64,000 nucleotides of DNA from Terracoccus sp. 273MFTsu3.1 (GTDB lineage: Bacteria; Actinomycetota; Actinomycetes; Actinomycetales; Dermatophilaceae): the NCBI RefSeq assembly GCF_000383675.1, contig NZ_KB911821.1:558001-622000 (forward strand), in the 5' to 3' direction. The translations under genes and the position numbers were made by a program. Positions 54,859 through 63,478 of the stretch are shown one piece after another. Below the pieces are notes generated by a model. It was not told where the DNA came from. It ran no database searches and worked only from the letters and a program-made list of their open reading frames with translations. The stretch's first letter is position 1, and each line of letters begins with the position of its first letter.

Positions 54859-55473
54859 TCAGCCCTCGCCTGCCACGAAGGCCCGCACGGAGTCGGCGAC
54901 CATCTGCACGGCGATCGCCGACAGCAGCAGGCCGGCGATGCGGGTGAGCAGCATCGTGCCGCTCTCGCGCAGCAGCCGGCGCACCTGTCCGGCGAAGCGG
55001 AGCACGAGGTAGACGACGAGCATCGCGCCGACGAGGGCGGCGCCGACGGCGACGTAGGCCCCCGTCGTGTCCGATGCCTGTACCGCGAGCATCGTCGCGA
55101 CGATGGCGCCCGGACCCGCGAGCAGCGGCGTCCCGAGCGGCACGAGCGCCACGTTGACGCCGGCGTCGGCGAGCGAGTCGGACTCCTTGCCGGTCAGCAG
55201 CTCGAGCGCGACGAGGAGCAGGAGCAGGCCACCGGCGCCCTGGAGCGCGGCGATCGAGATGTGGAGGTAGTCGAGGATGCTCTTGCCGAAGAGCGCGAAC
55301 ATCCCGATGACGAAGACGGCGACGAGCGAGGCACGCCGCGCCGCGACGTGGCGCTGGACCCTCGTCAGCGACCCGGTCAGGGCGAGGAAGATCGGCACGG
55401 CGCCGGGTGGGTCGAGGATGACGACCAGGGTGATGAAGGTGCTGAGGAAGACGGTCGTGTCGAAGACGCTCAC
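54859..55473 (-). CDS. MarC family integral membrane protein
   Basis: Protein of 204 aa with six membrane helices (begins VFDTTVFLSTFITLVVILDPPGA) and the family GKxILDYLHISIAALQGAGG-type segment and LVPLGTPLLAGPGAI. MarC/UPF0056 function is unknown; it is not the multidrug regulator. The GTG at 55473 overlaps the PHP gene stop by 4 bases. Confidence 0.88.
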   Translation of the reverse strand: MSVFDTTVFLSTFITLVVILDPPGAVPIFLALTGSLTRVQRHVAARRASLVAVFVIGMFALFGKSILDYLHISIAALQGAGGLLLLLVALELLTGKESDSLADAGVNVALVPLGTPLLAGPGAIVATMLAVQASDTTGAYVAVGAALVGAMLVVYLVLRFAGQVRRLLRESGTMLLTRIAGLLLSAIAVQMVADSVRAFVAGEG

Positions 55474-56360
55474 GGCCTGATGACCTCCGTGGCCCCGCTC
55501 GAGGCCGCCTCGATCGCGTCGAGCACCTCGAGGGTCGTCGTGTTCTCGGCGAGGCGGTTGCGCTTGCCCTCGCCGTGGTAGTCGCTCGAGCCCGTGAGGA
55601 CGAGGCCGAGCCGGTCGGCGAGCGCCGTCGCGCGCGCGACCTCCTCGGGGCCGTGGTCGCGGTGGTACGCCTCGAGGCCCGCGAGCCCGGCCCCACGCAT
55701 CCGCGCCACGAGGGCGTCGTCGAGGTCGCCCGACCGGGTCCGCGTGAAGGGGTGCGCGATGACCGGCACCCCACCCGCTGCGCGCACGAGCTCGACGGCC
55801 CGCACGGGGTCGGGCGCGTAGTGGCCGACGTAGTAGGGCGAGTCGTCGCCGAGCCAGGAGCGGAAGGCCTCGTCGCGGTGACGGATCGTGCCGTTGGCGA
55901 TGAGCGCGTCGGCGATGTGGGGGCGTCCCGGGGTGGCACCGGGGCCGACCTGCGCGAGCACCTCGTCGTAGCCCAGGGGTATGCCGTCCGCCGCCATGAG
56001 CGCGACCATCCGTTCGAGACGCGTCGAGCGGGAGTCGCGGGCGCGAGCGAGCTCGTGCCGGAGCGGCCGGTCGTCCGCGTCGGGGAGGTAGCCGAGCAGG
56101 TGGATCGAGGAGTGGCGCCAGGCGCACGAGATCTCGATGCCGCGCACGAGCGTCACGCCGTGGAGGCGGGCGGCCTCGGCCGCCTCGGCCCAGCCGCCGA
56201 CCGTGTCGTGGTCGGTGATGGCGAGGACGTCGACGCCGGCCGCGGCCGCAGCGGCCACGAGCTCGGTCGGCGTCTCCGTGCCGTCGCTGACCGCCGAGTG
56301 GGTGTGCAGGTCGATGACCGGGCGTGCGTGCCCTGCACTGTCGGTCCCGGTCGGAGTCAC
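55470..56360 (-). CDS. PHP-domain phosphoesterase (RnaAM/YciV-like)
   Basis: Protein of 296 aa. PHP metal motifs are DLHTHSAVSDG, ITDHDTVGG, GIEISC, VIAHPF and SSDYHGEG. The length matches 5'-3' exonuclease/3',5'-nucleoside bisphosphate phosphatases of the YciV (RnaAM) type, which degrade short RNA or pAp. GTG 56360 is divergent from the sigma-factor gene. It is translated with MarC. Confidence 0.88.
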   Translation of the reverse strand: MTPTGTDSAGHARPVIDLHTHSAVSDGTETPTELVAAAAAAGVDVLAITDHDTVGGWAEAAEAARLHGVTLVRGIEISCAWRHSSIHLLGYLPDADDRPLRHELARARDSRSTRLERMVALMAADGIPLGYDEVLAQVGPGATPGRPHIADALIANGTIRHRDEAFRSWLGDDSPYYVGHYAPDPVRAVELVRAAGGVPVIAHPFTRTRSGDLDDALVARMRGAGLAGLEAYHRDHGPEEVARATALADRLGLVLTGSSDYHGEGKRNRLAENTTTLEVLDAIEAASSGATEVIRP

Positions 56361-56437
56361 GCCCCAAGCGTAGGGGCGTCCGCAGCCCGCCCCGGACACG
56401 ACCCGTCCGTGCCGGCGAGCGGTCGGTCACGGTCACT

Positions 56438-56466
56438 GGCAACCTTTGTGGAGCACGGCCCGTAGG
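56438..56466 (+). promoter_or_regulatory. ECF-type promoter upstream of the sigma gene
   Basis: GGCAACC (56438-56444) and CGTAGG (56461-56466) with a 16-base spacer, the classic ECF pattern (-35 AAC, -10 CGT). It lies 33 bases before the sigma-factor start, suggesting autoregulation. Confidence 0.6.
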
Positions 56467-56498
56467 TAGGGCATGACGAGCTTGGACAGGGGAACGAC

Positions 56499-57074
56499 GT
56501 GAGCCGCCGCAGTGCCGCGCGCGACGCCGACTTCACGGCCTTCATGGAGCAGGCGGGCCCGGCGCTGCTGCGCACGGCGTGGCTGCTGACGGGCGACCAC
56601 CACCGGGCGCAGGAGCTGACCCAGGCCTCGCTCGTCAAGACGTACGTCGCCTGGCCGCGGGTGCGCGAGGGCGAGGCCTTGGCGTACGCCCGACGGGTCC
56701 TCGTCAACTACCGCACCGACGTGTGGCGGGCGACACGACGCGAGCTGGTGACCGACAGCCCTCCGGAGGCGGGCTCCGGCACGTCGCGGCGCGACGCGGT
56801 CACGACGAGCGACGACCGTGACCTCGTCGTCCGGCTGCTGCGCACCCTTCCCGAGCAGCAGCGCACCGTCGTCGTGCTCCGCTACTACACCGACCTCTCG
56901 GAGCAGGCGACCGCCGAGGTGCTCGGCATCTCGGTCGGCGCCGTCAAGAGTGCCGGCTCGCGAGGCCTCGCCGCGCTCCGGTCGGCGCTCGCCGCAGCCG
57001 AGGCCGCGGATGCCAGCGTGGGGCCGACCTCGGCGAGCCCCACCCCGACCGAGCGAGACAGGAGCGTCCGATGA
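56499..57074 (+). CDS. SigE-family ECF RNA polymerase sigma factor
   Basis: Protein of 191 aa. Region 2 contains FMEQAGPALLRTAWLLTGDHH, ELTQASLVKTYVAW and ARRVLVNYRTDVWR. Region 4 contains LPEQQRTVVVLRYYTDLSEQ and ISVGAVKSAGSRGLAAL. SigE-family ECF factors are actinobacterial, usually partnered by a membrane anti-sigma. GTG 56499 is preceded by GGGGAAC. It overlaps the next gene by 4 bases (ATGA). Confidence 0.9.
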   Translation: MSRRSAARDADFTAFMEQAGPALLRTAWLLTGDHHRAQELTQASLVKTYVAWPRVREGEALAYARRVLVNYRTDVWRATRRELVTDSPPEAGSGTSRRDAVTTSDDRDLVVRLLRTLPEQQRTVVVLRYYTDLSEQATAEVLGISVGAVKSAGSRGLAALRSALAAAEAADASVGPTSASPTPTERDRSVR

Positions 57075-58198
57075 ACGCCACACCGGAGACCGACATCCGC
57101 GCTGCCCTCGGCGAGGCCAGCCACGAGGCAGGGCTGACCTTCAGCCCCGAGGCCGTGCTCGCCGAGGGTCACCGGGTCGTGCGTCGTCGGCGGATCGCCG
57201 CCGGCGCCGCTGTCGCGGCCGCCACCGCGGTCGTCGCCGTCGTCGCCGTCCAGCTCGGCACCGGCCAGCCCCGCGCCCTCCCCGCCGGCGACCCGAGCGC
57301 GAGCCAGACGGCCGTCGCGGCGGCCCTGGACGAGTCGGCCCAGCTCTACCCCGACGGGTCCACGCAGTCGTCGAACGCGACGGGCGTCCGCGTCGAGATC
57401 GCGTCCGCCCCCGGCGGCAGGGTGCACGAGACGTGGATCGTGCTCGAGGGCTTCAAGCCCGTCAAGGCCGTGCGCCGGGAGGTGCCCCGACCGAAGGTGG
57501 GTGAGTCGAGCCTGCTGCTGCCGGCCGAGAGCGGGCTCCCGGGTGTCATCGCCGGTTGGGTCGAGACCGGGACACCACGCACCGTCATCGCCGGGCCCGT
57601 CTTCGCGCCGGACGTCACGATGGGAGGCTCGGGGTCCACCACCCGGCTCGTGCCGGCCGCGGGTGGGCCGGCCCCCACGCGCTACCTCTTCGTGACGCAG
57701 GCCGAGGGCCTCGACCCCACCCAGCTCGCGGGCGTCGTGTGGAGCGACGCCCTGGACGATGCCGACCCGACCAAGGTCGGTTACCGGGCGGCGCTGACGG
57801 CGAACGCCCGCACGGATCTCCACCGGGCGGTCCTCACGACCCCGGACGGCACCATGCGGATCCTGTGGACCGACGACAAGCAGTCCGGCCTTCTCTGGGT
57901 GCCCGGGGCGATCCAGGGCCCGAGCGGCGCGGGCCCGCTGCGGCTGCTCCTCGTGTCGTCCAAGATCGGCGTCGAGCCGACGCCGGACCTCGTCTTCGGG
58001 TGGGCCGACGGCACGGAGGAGGTCAGGGCGACGTCGTCGGACCCCGCCGACCACGTCGTGGTGTCCACCCAGCAGGTCGACGGCCGAACGGCCTTCGTCG
58101 TGGCGCCCACGTCGGCGCAGCAGGTCAAGGGGCAGCTGACGATCACCGGCGGGGGCACGTCCAGCACCGTCGACTTCGCCACCGAACGTCAGGGCTGA
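57071..58198 (+). CDS. Putative membrane partner of the ECF sigma factor
   Basis: Protein of 375 aa. A short cytosolic N terminus (about 45 aa), one membrane span (IAAGAAVAAATAVVAVVAVQLG) and an extracytoplasmic Ser/Thr/Val-rich domain. It is coupled to the sigma gene by an ATGA overlap, which is the usual place for an anti-sigma factor. However, I see no zinc-anti-sigma HxxxCxxC motif and do not recognise the family, so the role is inference. A hairpin follows. Confidence 0.6.
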   Translation: MNATPETDIRAALGEASHEAGLTFSPEAVLAEGHRVVRRRRIAAGAAVAAATAVVAVVAVQLGTGQPRALPAGDPSASQTAVAAALDESAQLYPDGSTQSSNATGVRVEIASAPGGRVHETWIVLEGFKPVKAVRREVPRPKVGESSLLLPAESGLPGVIAGWVETGTPRTVIAGPVFAPDVTMGGSGSTTRLVPAAGGPAPTRYLFVTQAEGLDPTQLAGVVWSDALDDADPTKVGYRAALTANARTDLHRAVLTTPDGTMRILWTDDKQSGLLWVPGAIQGPSGAGPLRLLLVSSKIGVEPTPDLVFGWADGTEEVRATSSDPADHVVVSTQQVDGRTAFVVAPTSAQQVKGQLTITGGGTSSTVDFATERQG

Positions 58199-58217
58199 GG
58201 CCGGCTAACGAGCTGCG

Positions 58218-58254
58218 TGGAGGTCGTCCGGCACCGGGCGCCGGAGGACCTCCA
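58218..58254. terminator. Terminator shared by sigma operon and MaoC gene
   Basis: Stem TGGAGGTC-G-TCCGGC with GCCGGA-G-GACCTCCA (one mismatch) around an ACCGGGC loop, between convergent stops at 58198 and 58269. Confidence 0.7.
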
Positions 58255-58268
58255 GACAGCCGACGCGG

Positions 58269-58823
58269 TCAGGGCCGGGCGGGTGGCTCGGGAGTGGCCT
58301 CGCGACCGGGCCAGTTCCTGTCCGGCACCGGCACGGGGCGACCGGGCTGCTCGCCGCCGCGGGCCTCGAGGTAGTTCTCCTTGGGCACCATGACCTTGCG
58401 TCGGAAGATGCACACGACGGTGCCGTCCTGCTTGTAGCCGATCGTCTCGACGTGCACGACGCCGCGGTCGTCCTTCGACGTCGACTCCCACTTGTCGAGG
58501 ACCGTCGTCTCGCCGTAGATCGTGTCGCCGTGGAAGGTCGGCGCGACGTGGCGCAGCGACTCGATCTCGAGGTTGGCGATGGCCTTGCCCGACACGTCCG
58601 GCACCGACATGCCGAGGAGCAGCGAGTAGACGTAGTTGCCGACGACGACGTTCTGCCCGAACTGCGTCGATCCCGCGGCGTAGTGGGTGTCGAGGTGCAG
58701 CGGGTGGTGGTTCATCGTCAGCAGGCAGAAGAGGTGGTCGTCGTACTCCGTGACCGTCTTGCCGGGCCAGTGCTGGTAGACCGCACCGACCTCGAACTCC
58801 TCGTAGCTGCGTCCGAACTGCAT
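58269..58823 (-). CDS. MaoC-like (R)-specific enoyl-CoA hydratase
   Basis: Protein of 184 aa with a hotdog fold. It begins RSYEEFEVGAVYQHWPGKTVTE and has NHHPLHLDTHYAAGS, the hydratase-2 Asp/His neighbourhood, and HVAPTFHGDTIYGETTVLDK. It probably hydrates short enoyl-CoA or belongs to the mesaconyl/methylmalyl-CoA dehydratase type. GAGGAG precedes ATG 58823. It is 33 kb from the fatty-acid-like ligase and may be independent. Confidence 0.8.
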   Translation of the reverse strand: MQFGRSYEEFEVGAVYQHWPGKTVTEYDDHLFCLLTMNHHPLHLDTHYAAGSTQFGQNVVVGNYVYSLLLGMSVPDVSGKAIANLEIESLRHVAPTFHGDTIYGETTVLDKWESTSKDDRGVVHVETIGYKQDGTVVCIFRRKVMVPKENYLEARGGEQPGRPVPVPDRNWPGREATPEPPARP

Positions 58824-58927
58824 GCCCGCTCCTCGTCGACGGTGGTCACCCGGCCCCGCTGGGACGAGCCGCTCCCAGCCTGCCGGAGCAGGCGGCATAC
58901 GCCCATGGTCGTATGCCGTGTGCTTGC

Positions 58928-60490
58928 TCACGCCTGCGCGTCGGCGTCGCTCGTGGCAGCGAGGTCGCTCGTCTCGGAGAGCACCGGCGCGGTGCTGCCG
59001 GTCGCCTCGGGGTCGGGGTCGGCGGGAAGGGTCGCGCCGGCGGCCGGACGGGGCCGCACGCCCTGGCTCTTGGCGACGAGCAGGCTCGCGAAGTAGGTGC
59101 CGAGCGACACCCCGGCCGCGAGTCCCAGCCCGAGCCCGAACGCCTGGAGCAGCGTCGGGACGCCCACCGCGAAACCGTTGCCGTCGGGATTCGTGACGAG
59201 CTGCGAGATCCCCTCGTAGGCCATCCGGCCCGGGAGCAGCGGGACGATCGCGGCCGTCGTGACGGCGAGCGCGGAGATGGTGAGCCGCCGGGCGACGAGG
59301 CGCGCCGCGAAACCGATGACGAGCGCCGCGGACGCGGACGCCGTGACCGCGCCGAGCTGGAGCAGCCGCTCGGCCAGGGCGAGCACGACCCACCCGACTC
59401 CGCCGGCGACGCCTGCGACGACCACTGCGGTGCCACTCGAGTAGGACAGCACCGCGAAGGCGACCGAGATGATGACGGCGCAGACGACCTGGACGACGAC
59501 GTCGTCGCTGAGCAGGGTCTGCGAGCTGATCGCGATCGGGTAGTCGAGCCGCTTGCCGAGCGAGAGCACGACCGAGATCCCGACGGCGATGCCGAGCGAG
59601 AGCACGACGACCTCGAACCCGCGCGCTCCGGCCGTGACGTAGTAGCCCTCGAGCGCGTCCTCGGCGGCGCCGACGACCGACAGCCCGGACAGGAGCAGGA
59701 CGATGCCGGACGCGACGACGAGGGACGGCGACACGTCGCCGACGAAGGTCATGCCGGCCGACTGGGCCGCGACGACGAGCGTCGCCACCGCGGTCGGGAT
59801 GGCCGCGCCGACGCACTGCGCGAAGAACGCCGCGACGCCAGCGCCGGTGAGCCAGCTGAGGACGCGGCCGACGACCGTCGCGGTGAGGAAGCTGAGCAGG
59901 ATGATGAACGGCCCGGCCCCGACGAGGCCGGCCGCACCGGCAGCGAGCGCACCACCGGCGACGGTGACGAGCCAGCGACGGTAGGGGTGAGGCGCCGTGA
60001 TGACCGAGTCGAAGCGCACCCGGGCCTCGTCGACCGGCACCGGGTCCTGCGAGAGGTCGACGATGAGCCCGCGGAGGCGCTCGAGACGCGTGTAGTCCTG
60101 CACGCGGAAGCGCACGATGCGCATCACCGTGATCGGGTCGGCGTTCGGGCCGCGGTGGTAGGAGACGGTGACCGACGTGTAGGTGACGTCGACGTGGACC
60201 GAGCTGAGGCCGTACGCCTTGGTCAGGGTGAGCACGGTCGCCGTGACGTCCGCAGCGGCGGCACCGGTGGCGATCATCGCGACGCCGGCGCGCATGGCGA
60301 GGTCGATGACGGCCTGGGCGGTCACCGAGTCCACCCCGTCCGGCGTCGTCCAGATGGGGATCTCGTCGGTCGGCGGCCCACTCGGCCTCATGGCGCGCCG
60401 GGTGCTCGCCCTCAACGAGGGCAGGCTCCGGTGGGCGGTGGTCGGCCGGGCGGGTCGGTCGGTGCGGGCCACCCCCAGACCGTATGCCAC
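58928..60490 (-). CDS. ThrE-type threonine/serine exporter
   Basis: Protein of 520 aa. The N-terminal soluble DUF1212-like domain has AVIDLAMRAGVAMIATGAAA and SVHVDVTYTSVTVSYHRG. It is followed by about ten membrane segments (for example GALAAGAAGLVGAGPFIILLSF and LVIGFAARLVARRLTISALAV). ThrE in corynebacteria exports threonine and serine. The C-terminal 50 residues are a disordered acidic tail. GTG 60490 is on the minus strand; a GTATGCC heptamer covers it. Confidence 0.85.
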   Translation of the reverse strand: MAYGLGVARTDRPARPTTAHRSLPSLRASTRRAMRPSGPPTDEIPIWTTPDGVDSVTAQAVIDLAMRAGVAMIATGAAAADVTATVLTLTKAYGLSSVHVDVTYTSVTVSYHRGPNADPITVMRIVRFRVQDYTRLERLRGLIVDLSQDPVPVDEARVRFDSVITAPHPYRRWLVTVAGGALAAGAAGLVGAGPFIILLSFLTATVVGRVLSWLTGAGVAAFFAQCVGAAIPTAVATLVVAAQSAGMTFVGDVSPSLVVASGIVLLLSGLSVVGAAEDALEGYYVTAGARGFEVVVLSLGIAVGISVVLSLGKRLDYPIAISSQTLLSDDVVVQVVCAVIISVAFAVLSYSSGTAVVVAGVAGGVGWVVLALAERLLQLGAVTASASAALVIGFAARLVARRLTISALAVTTAAIVPLLPGRMAYEGISQLVTNPDGNGFAVGVPTLLQAFGLGLGLAAGVSLGTYFASLLVAKSQGVRPRPAAGATLPADPDPEATGSTAPVLSETSDLAATSDADAQA

Positions 60491-60582
60491 CGCCCCGGTC
60501 GCGGGGGTACCCCACCGGGGTGCCCAGCGAGCCGGAAACCGGGTTCGGCGGGGTCCGCGCTTCGTGGCACCATGACGGGGTG

Positions 60583-62127
60583 ATGAGTGAAGAGCAGAAG
60601 ACCTCTCCGAGCCGCAAGCGCCCGACGACCGACGAGTTCCGGGCCTTCGTCGCGAGCGGTTGGGCGCCGCGCGACACCGGGGTGACCCCCCGGGCCGAGG
60701 TCGCCGACCACGCAGCCCGTCGCCGTGACGCCGTCAGTGCCGCCTTTCCCGGCGAGCGCCTCGTCGTCCCGGCCGGCGGCCTCAAGGTGCGCAGCAACGA
60801 CTGCGACTACGTCTTCCGCCCGCACAGCGCCTTCGCCCACCTGACGGGCCTCGGCAGCGACCGCGAGCCCGACGCCGTGCTCGTGCTCGAGCCGCGGCCC
60901 TCCGCCGACGGTGAGGCCAGCGACGGGCACGAGGCCGTGCTCTACTTCCGCCCGCTCGCCGACCGGGACACCGAGGAGTTCTTCGGCGACTCGCGCTACG
61001 GCGAGTTCTGGGTCGGTGCCCGCCCCACCCTGGCCGACATCGAGTCCGAGCTCGGCGTCACGGCCCGTCACATCGACGAGTTCGGTGAGGCCGTGGGCAA
61101 GGACGCCGGCCAGGTGACGATCCGCGTGGTGCGCGACGCCGATGCCGAGGTCGCGACCCGCGTCGACAAGGCCCGCGCCGCCGCGGCCGAGACGCAGGAG
61201 TCCGGCGAGGCCGAGACCCGCGTCGACCGCCAGCGCGAGGCCGACGAGCAGCTTGCCGCGTTCCTCTCGACGCTCCGCTTCGTCAAGGACGAGTGGGAGG
61301 TCGAGCAGATGCGCGACGCCGTCGACGGCACCCACAAGGGCTTCGACGCCGTCATCGCAGACCTCCCCGAGGCGGTCCGCCGCGGCCGCGGCGAGCGCTG
61401 GGTCGAGGGCGTCTTCGGACTGCACGCCCGCCACCACGGCAACGGCGTCGGCTACGACTCGATCTGCGCCAGCGGCGACCACGCCAACACGCTGCACTGG
61501 ATCAAGAACACCGGCGACATCAAGGACGGCGACCTGCTGCTCCTCGACGCCGGCGTCGAGGTCGACTCCCTCTTCACCGCCGACATCACCCGCACCCTGC
61601 CGGTGAGCGGCACCTTCACCGACGCGCAGCGCAAGATCTACGACGCCGTGTACGCCGCCCAGGAGGCCGGCATCGCTGCCTGCAAGCCCGGCAACAGGTT
61701 CAGCGACGTCCACGCGGCGGCCATCCGCGTCATCGCCGAGCACCTTCACGAGTGGGGCCTGCTGCCCGAGGGCATCGACGTCGAGGGCACGCTCGACGCC
61801 GACCACGGGCAGCACCACCGCCGCTGGATGGTCCACGGCACGAGCCACCACCTCGGCATCGACGTCCACGACTGCGCGCTGGCGACCCGCGAGGAGTACT
61901 CCGACGCCGAGCTGAAGCCCGGGATGGTCCTCACCGTCGAGCCGGGCCTCTACTTCAAGTCCGACGACGAGCTCGTCCCCGACGAGTTCCGGGGCAACGG
62001 TGTGCGCATCGAGGACGACATCCTCATCACCGACGACGGCTGCGAGAACCTCTCGGCGGCGATGCCACGCAGCTCCGACGAGGTCGAGCAGTGGATCGCC
62101 CGGATCTGGGGCAGCGCCAAGGCCTGA
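60583..62127 (+). CDS. pepP: Xaa-Pro aminopeptidase (M24B, PepP-like)
   Basis: Protein of 514 aa. The N-terminal creatinase-like domain ends near residue 210. An acidic insert (KARAAAAETQESGEAETRVD) follows. The C-terminal pita-bread domain holds five metal ligands: Asp in LLDAGVEVDS and ADITRTLP, His in GTSHHLGIDVHD, Glu in TVEPGLYF and VRIEDDIL. It removes N-terminal residues before proline. ATG 60583 or the GTG one codon upstream starts it. Confidence 0.92.
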   Translation: MSEEQKTSPSRKRPTTDEFRAFVASGWAPRDTGVTPRAEVADHAARRRDAVSAAFPGERLVVPAGGLKVRSNDCDYVFRPHSAFAHLTGLGSDREPDAVLVLEPRPSADGEASDGHEAVLYFRPLADRDTEEFFGDSRYGEFWVGARPTLADIESELGVTARHIDEFGEAVGKDAGQVTIRVVRDADAEVATRVDKARAAAAETQESGEAETRVDRQREADEQLAAFLSTLRFVKDEWEVEQMRDAVDGTHKGFDAVIADLPEAVRRGRGERWVEGVFGLHARHHGNGVGYDSICASGDHANTLHWIKNTGDIKDGDLLLLDAGVEVDSLFTADITRTLPVSGTFTDAQRKIYDAVYAAQEAGIAACKPGNRFSDVHAAAIRVIAEHLHEWGLLPEGIDVEGTLDADHGQHHRRWMVHGTSHHLGIDVHDCALATREEYSDAELKPGMVLTVEPGLYFKSDDELVPDEFRGNGVRIEDDILITDDGCENLSAAMPRSSDEVEQWIARIWGSAKA

Positions 62128-62153
62128 CCGCCTGGCCGGCTCTCCCCCACCTG

Positions 62154-62223
62154 ACCGAACGCGGCGTTCGGTCTCGAGCGCAGCGGCACAACACCGCTCT
62201 CTAGACCGAACGCCGCGTTCGGT
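62154..62223. repeat. Two mirror-image 19-bp hairpin units
   Basis: ACCGAACGCGGCGTTCGGT (62154-62172) is the exact reverse complement of ACCGAACGCCGCGTTCGGT (62205-62223). Each also folds on itself with 8-bp arms and a 3-base loop. The pair sits between convergent stops (62127, 62237), so at least one unit probably terminates transcription. Confidence 0.75.
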
Positions 62224-62236
62224 GTGTCAGGAGGGG

Positions 62237-63409
62237 TCACTTCGTCATGGGGATCTCGGTCGGGGTCGCTGGCTCGATGCCGGTGCCGGCCCCGCCACCG
62301 CCCGTCGAGCCGGGCACCTCGGCCGGTGCCGTCGCGTCGGGCGCCGGCGGCACGACCGTGCCGTCCGACGACACCGAGCCGTTCAGGTCGGGGCCGGGGA
62401 TCCGCGGGCTCCACTGCTCGACGAGCTCGACGAGCGATGACGCGTCGGCGGACTCGAGGTTGGTGCCGAGCACGGCCGGTGCGCAGTCCGGGTCGACGGT
62501 GAGGCGCACGGGCGGCCCGACGGCATACGTGAGCAGGAGCGTGAACCGCCCGTTGCCCGGGTTGTCCCGGCCCTGGCACGTCTGCCCCGTCGGCCTCGTC
62601 GGCAGGGCGCGCAGCGCCGCGACGACCTCGGCAGACTGCGTGGCGTCCAGCGGCGTCGCCTTCACCGTGCCGTCAGCCGCGTCACGGCACACGGTCGCCG
62701 TCGGGTCGCCCTCGGGGGCCAGGCTCCGGTCGTCGCCGAGGCGTCCCCACGACGTCCGGTTGCACGCGACGACGTCGGCGGAAGGAGGGGTGCGCGTGCC
62801 GAACATCCTTTCGAGCACGACCGCAGGACCGGGACCCGACCGGAAGTCGCCGTTCGTCGACGTCGAGCAGGCGTTCGCGTCGGCCAGCGCGCTGACCCAT
62901 ACGACGGCGTCGCCGTAGGACGCACCGACCACGTATGCCGTCTCGTTGCCGGCCATCAACGTGCACACCCGCCGGGCCCCGGAGTCGCGCGGCGACCACG
63001 TCAGGGCCTCGACGAGCTCGACCCGCTGGCCGTCGCTCGCCACGGTGCGCTTCGCGAGGCGGAACGGGGGCTGGATCGGCTTCATGATGTCGACGACGGG
63101 ATAGGCGCACACGACGAGGGAGGTCGGGTCGCGGTCGGGCAGCAGGCGAGCGGCGCCGTCGACGCCCTGCGGCTTCTGCGGCACGGGCACCGGCTTGTCC
63201 ACGGCCGCGGCGGCGACCGACTCGGGGCACTGCAGGGCCCCGTCGGCCTCCACGGGCTGGCTGGTGACCGGCCGGACCGGGCCGGAGGCGAGCGACGTCT
63301 CCCCCGGCTGGGGCGTGGTGGCCGTGCCGCACGCGACGAGCGCGAATGCGGCGGCTCCGGTCAGCAGGACGCGGCAGACGGCGTACGGGCGGGGCCTTCG
63401 GGACTCCAT
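62237..63409 (-). CDS. Secreted lipoprotein, DUF3558-like
   Basis: Protein of 390 aa starting with a signal peptide and lipobox (FALVAC, Cys27). Extracytoplasmic sections contain paired Cys and YVVGASYGDAVVWV. The C terminus is Pro/Ala/Gly-rich. The family is suggested by the general shape (short Cys-rich actinobacterial lipoprotein) and is not certain. The function is unknown. Confidence 0.65.
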   Translation of the reverse strand: MESRRPRPYAVCRVLLTGAAAFALVACGTATTPQPGETSLASGPVRPVTSQPVEADGALQCPESVAAAAVDKPVPVPQKPQGVDGAARLLPDRDPTSLVVCAYPVVDIMKPIQPPFRLAKRTVASDGQRVELVEALTWSPRDSGARRVCTLMAGNETAYVVGASYGDAVVWVSALADANACSTSTNGDFRSGPGPAVVLERMFGTRTPPSADVVACNRTSWGRLGDDRSLAPEGDPTATVCRDAADGTVKATPLDATQSAEVVAALRALPTRPTGQTCQGRDNPGNGRFTLLLTYAVGPPVRLTVDPDCAPAVLGTNLESADASSLVELVEQWSPRIPGPDLNGSVSSDGTVVPPAPDATAPAEVPGSTGGGGAGTGIEPATPTEIPMTK

Positions 63410-63478
63410 CGGGCGCTCCTTCGTCGGGGATCCGTCACCGGGAAGGACACCTGGGCGCGCGCTTTCGTTGCAGCCGCG

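Noticed and set aside
62154-62223. LexA/SOS box
   Set aside because: GAAC and GTTC are separated by five bases, not the four of the actinobacterial SOS consensus, and it lies between gene ends.
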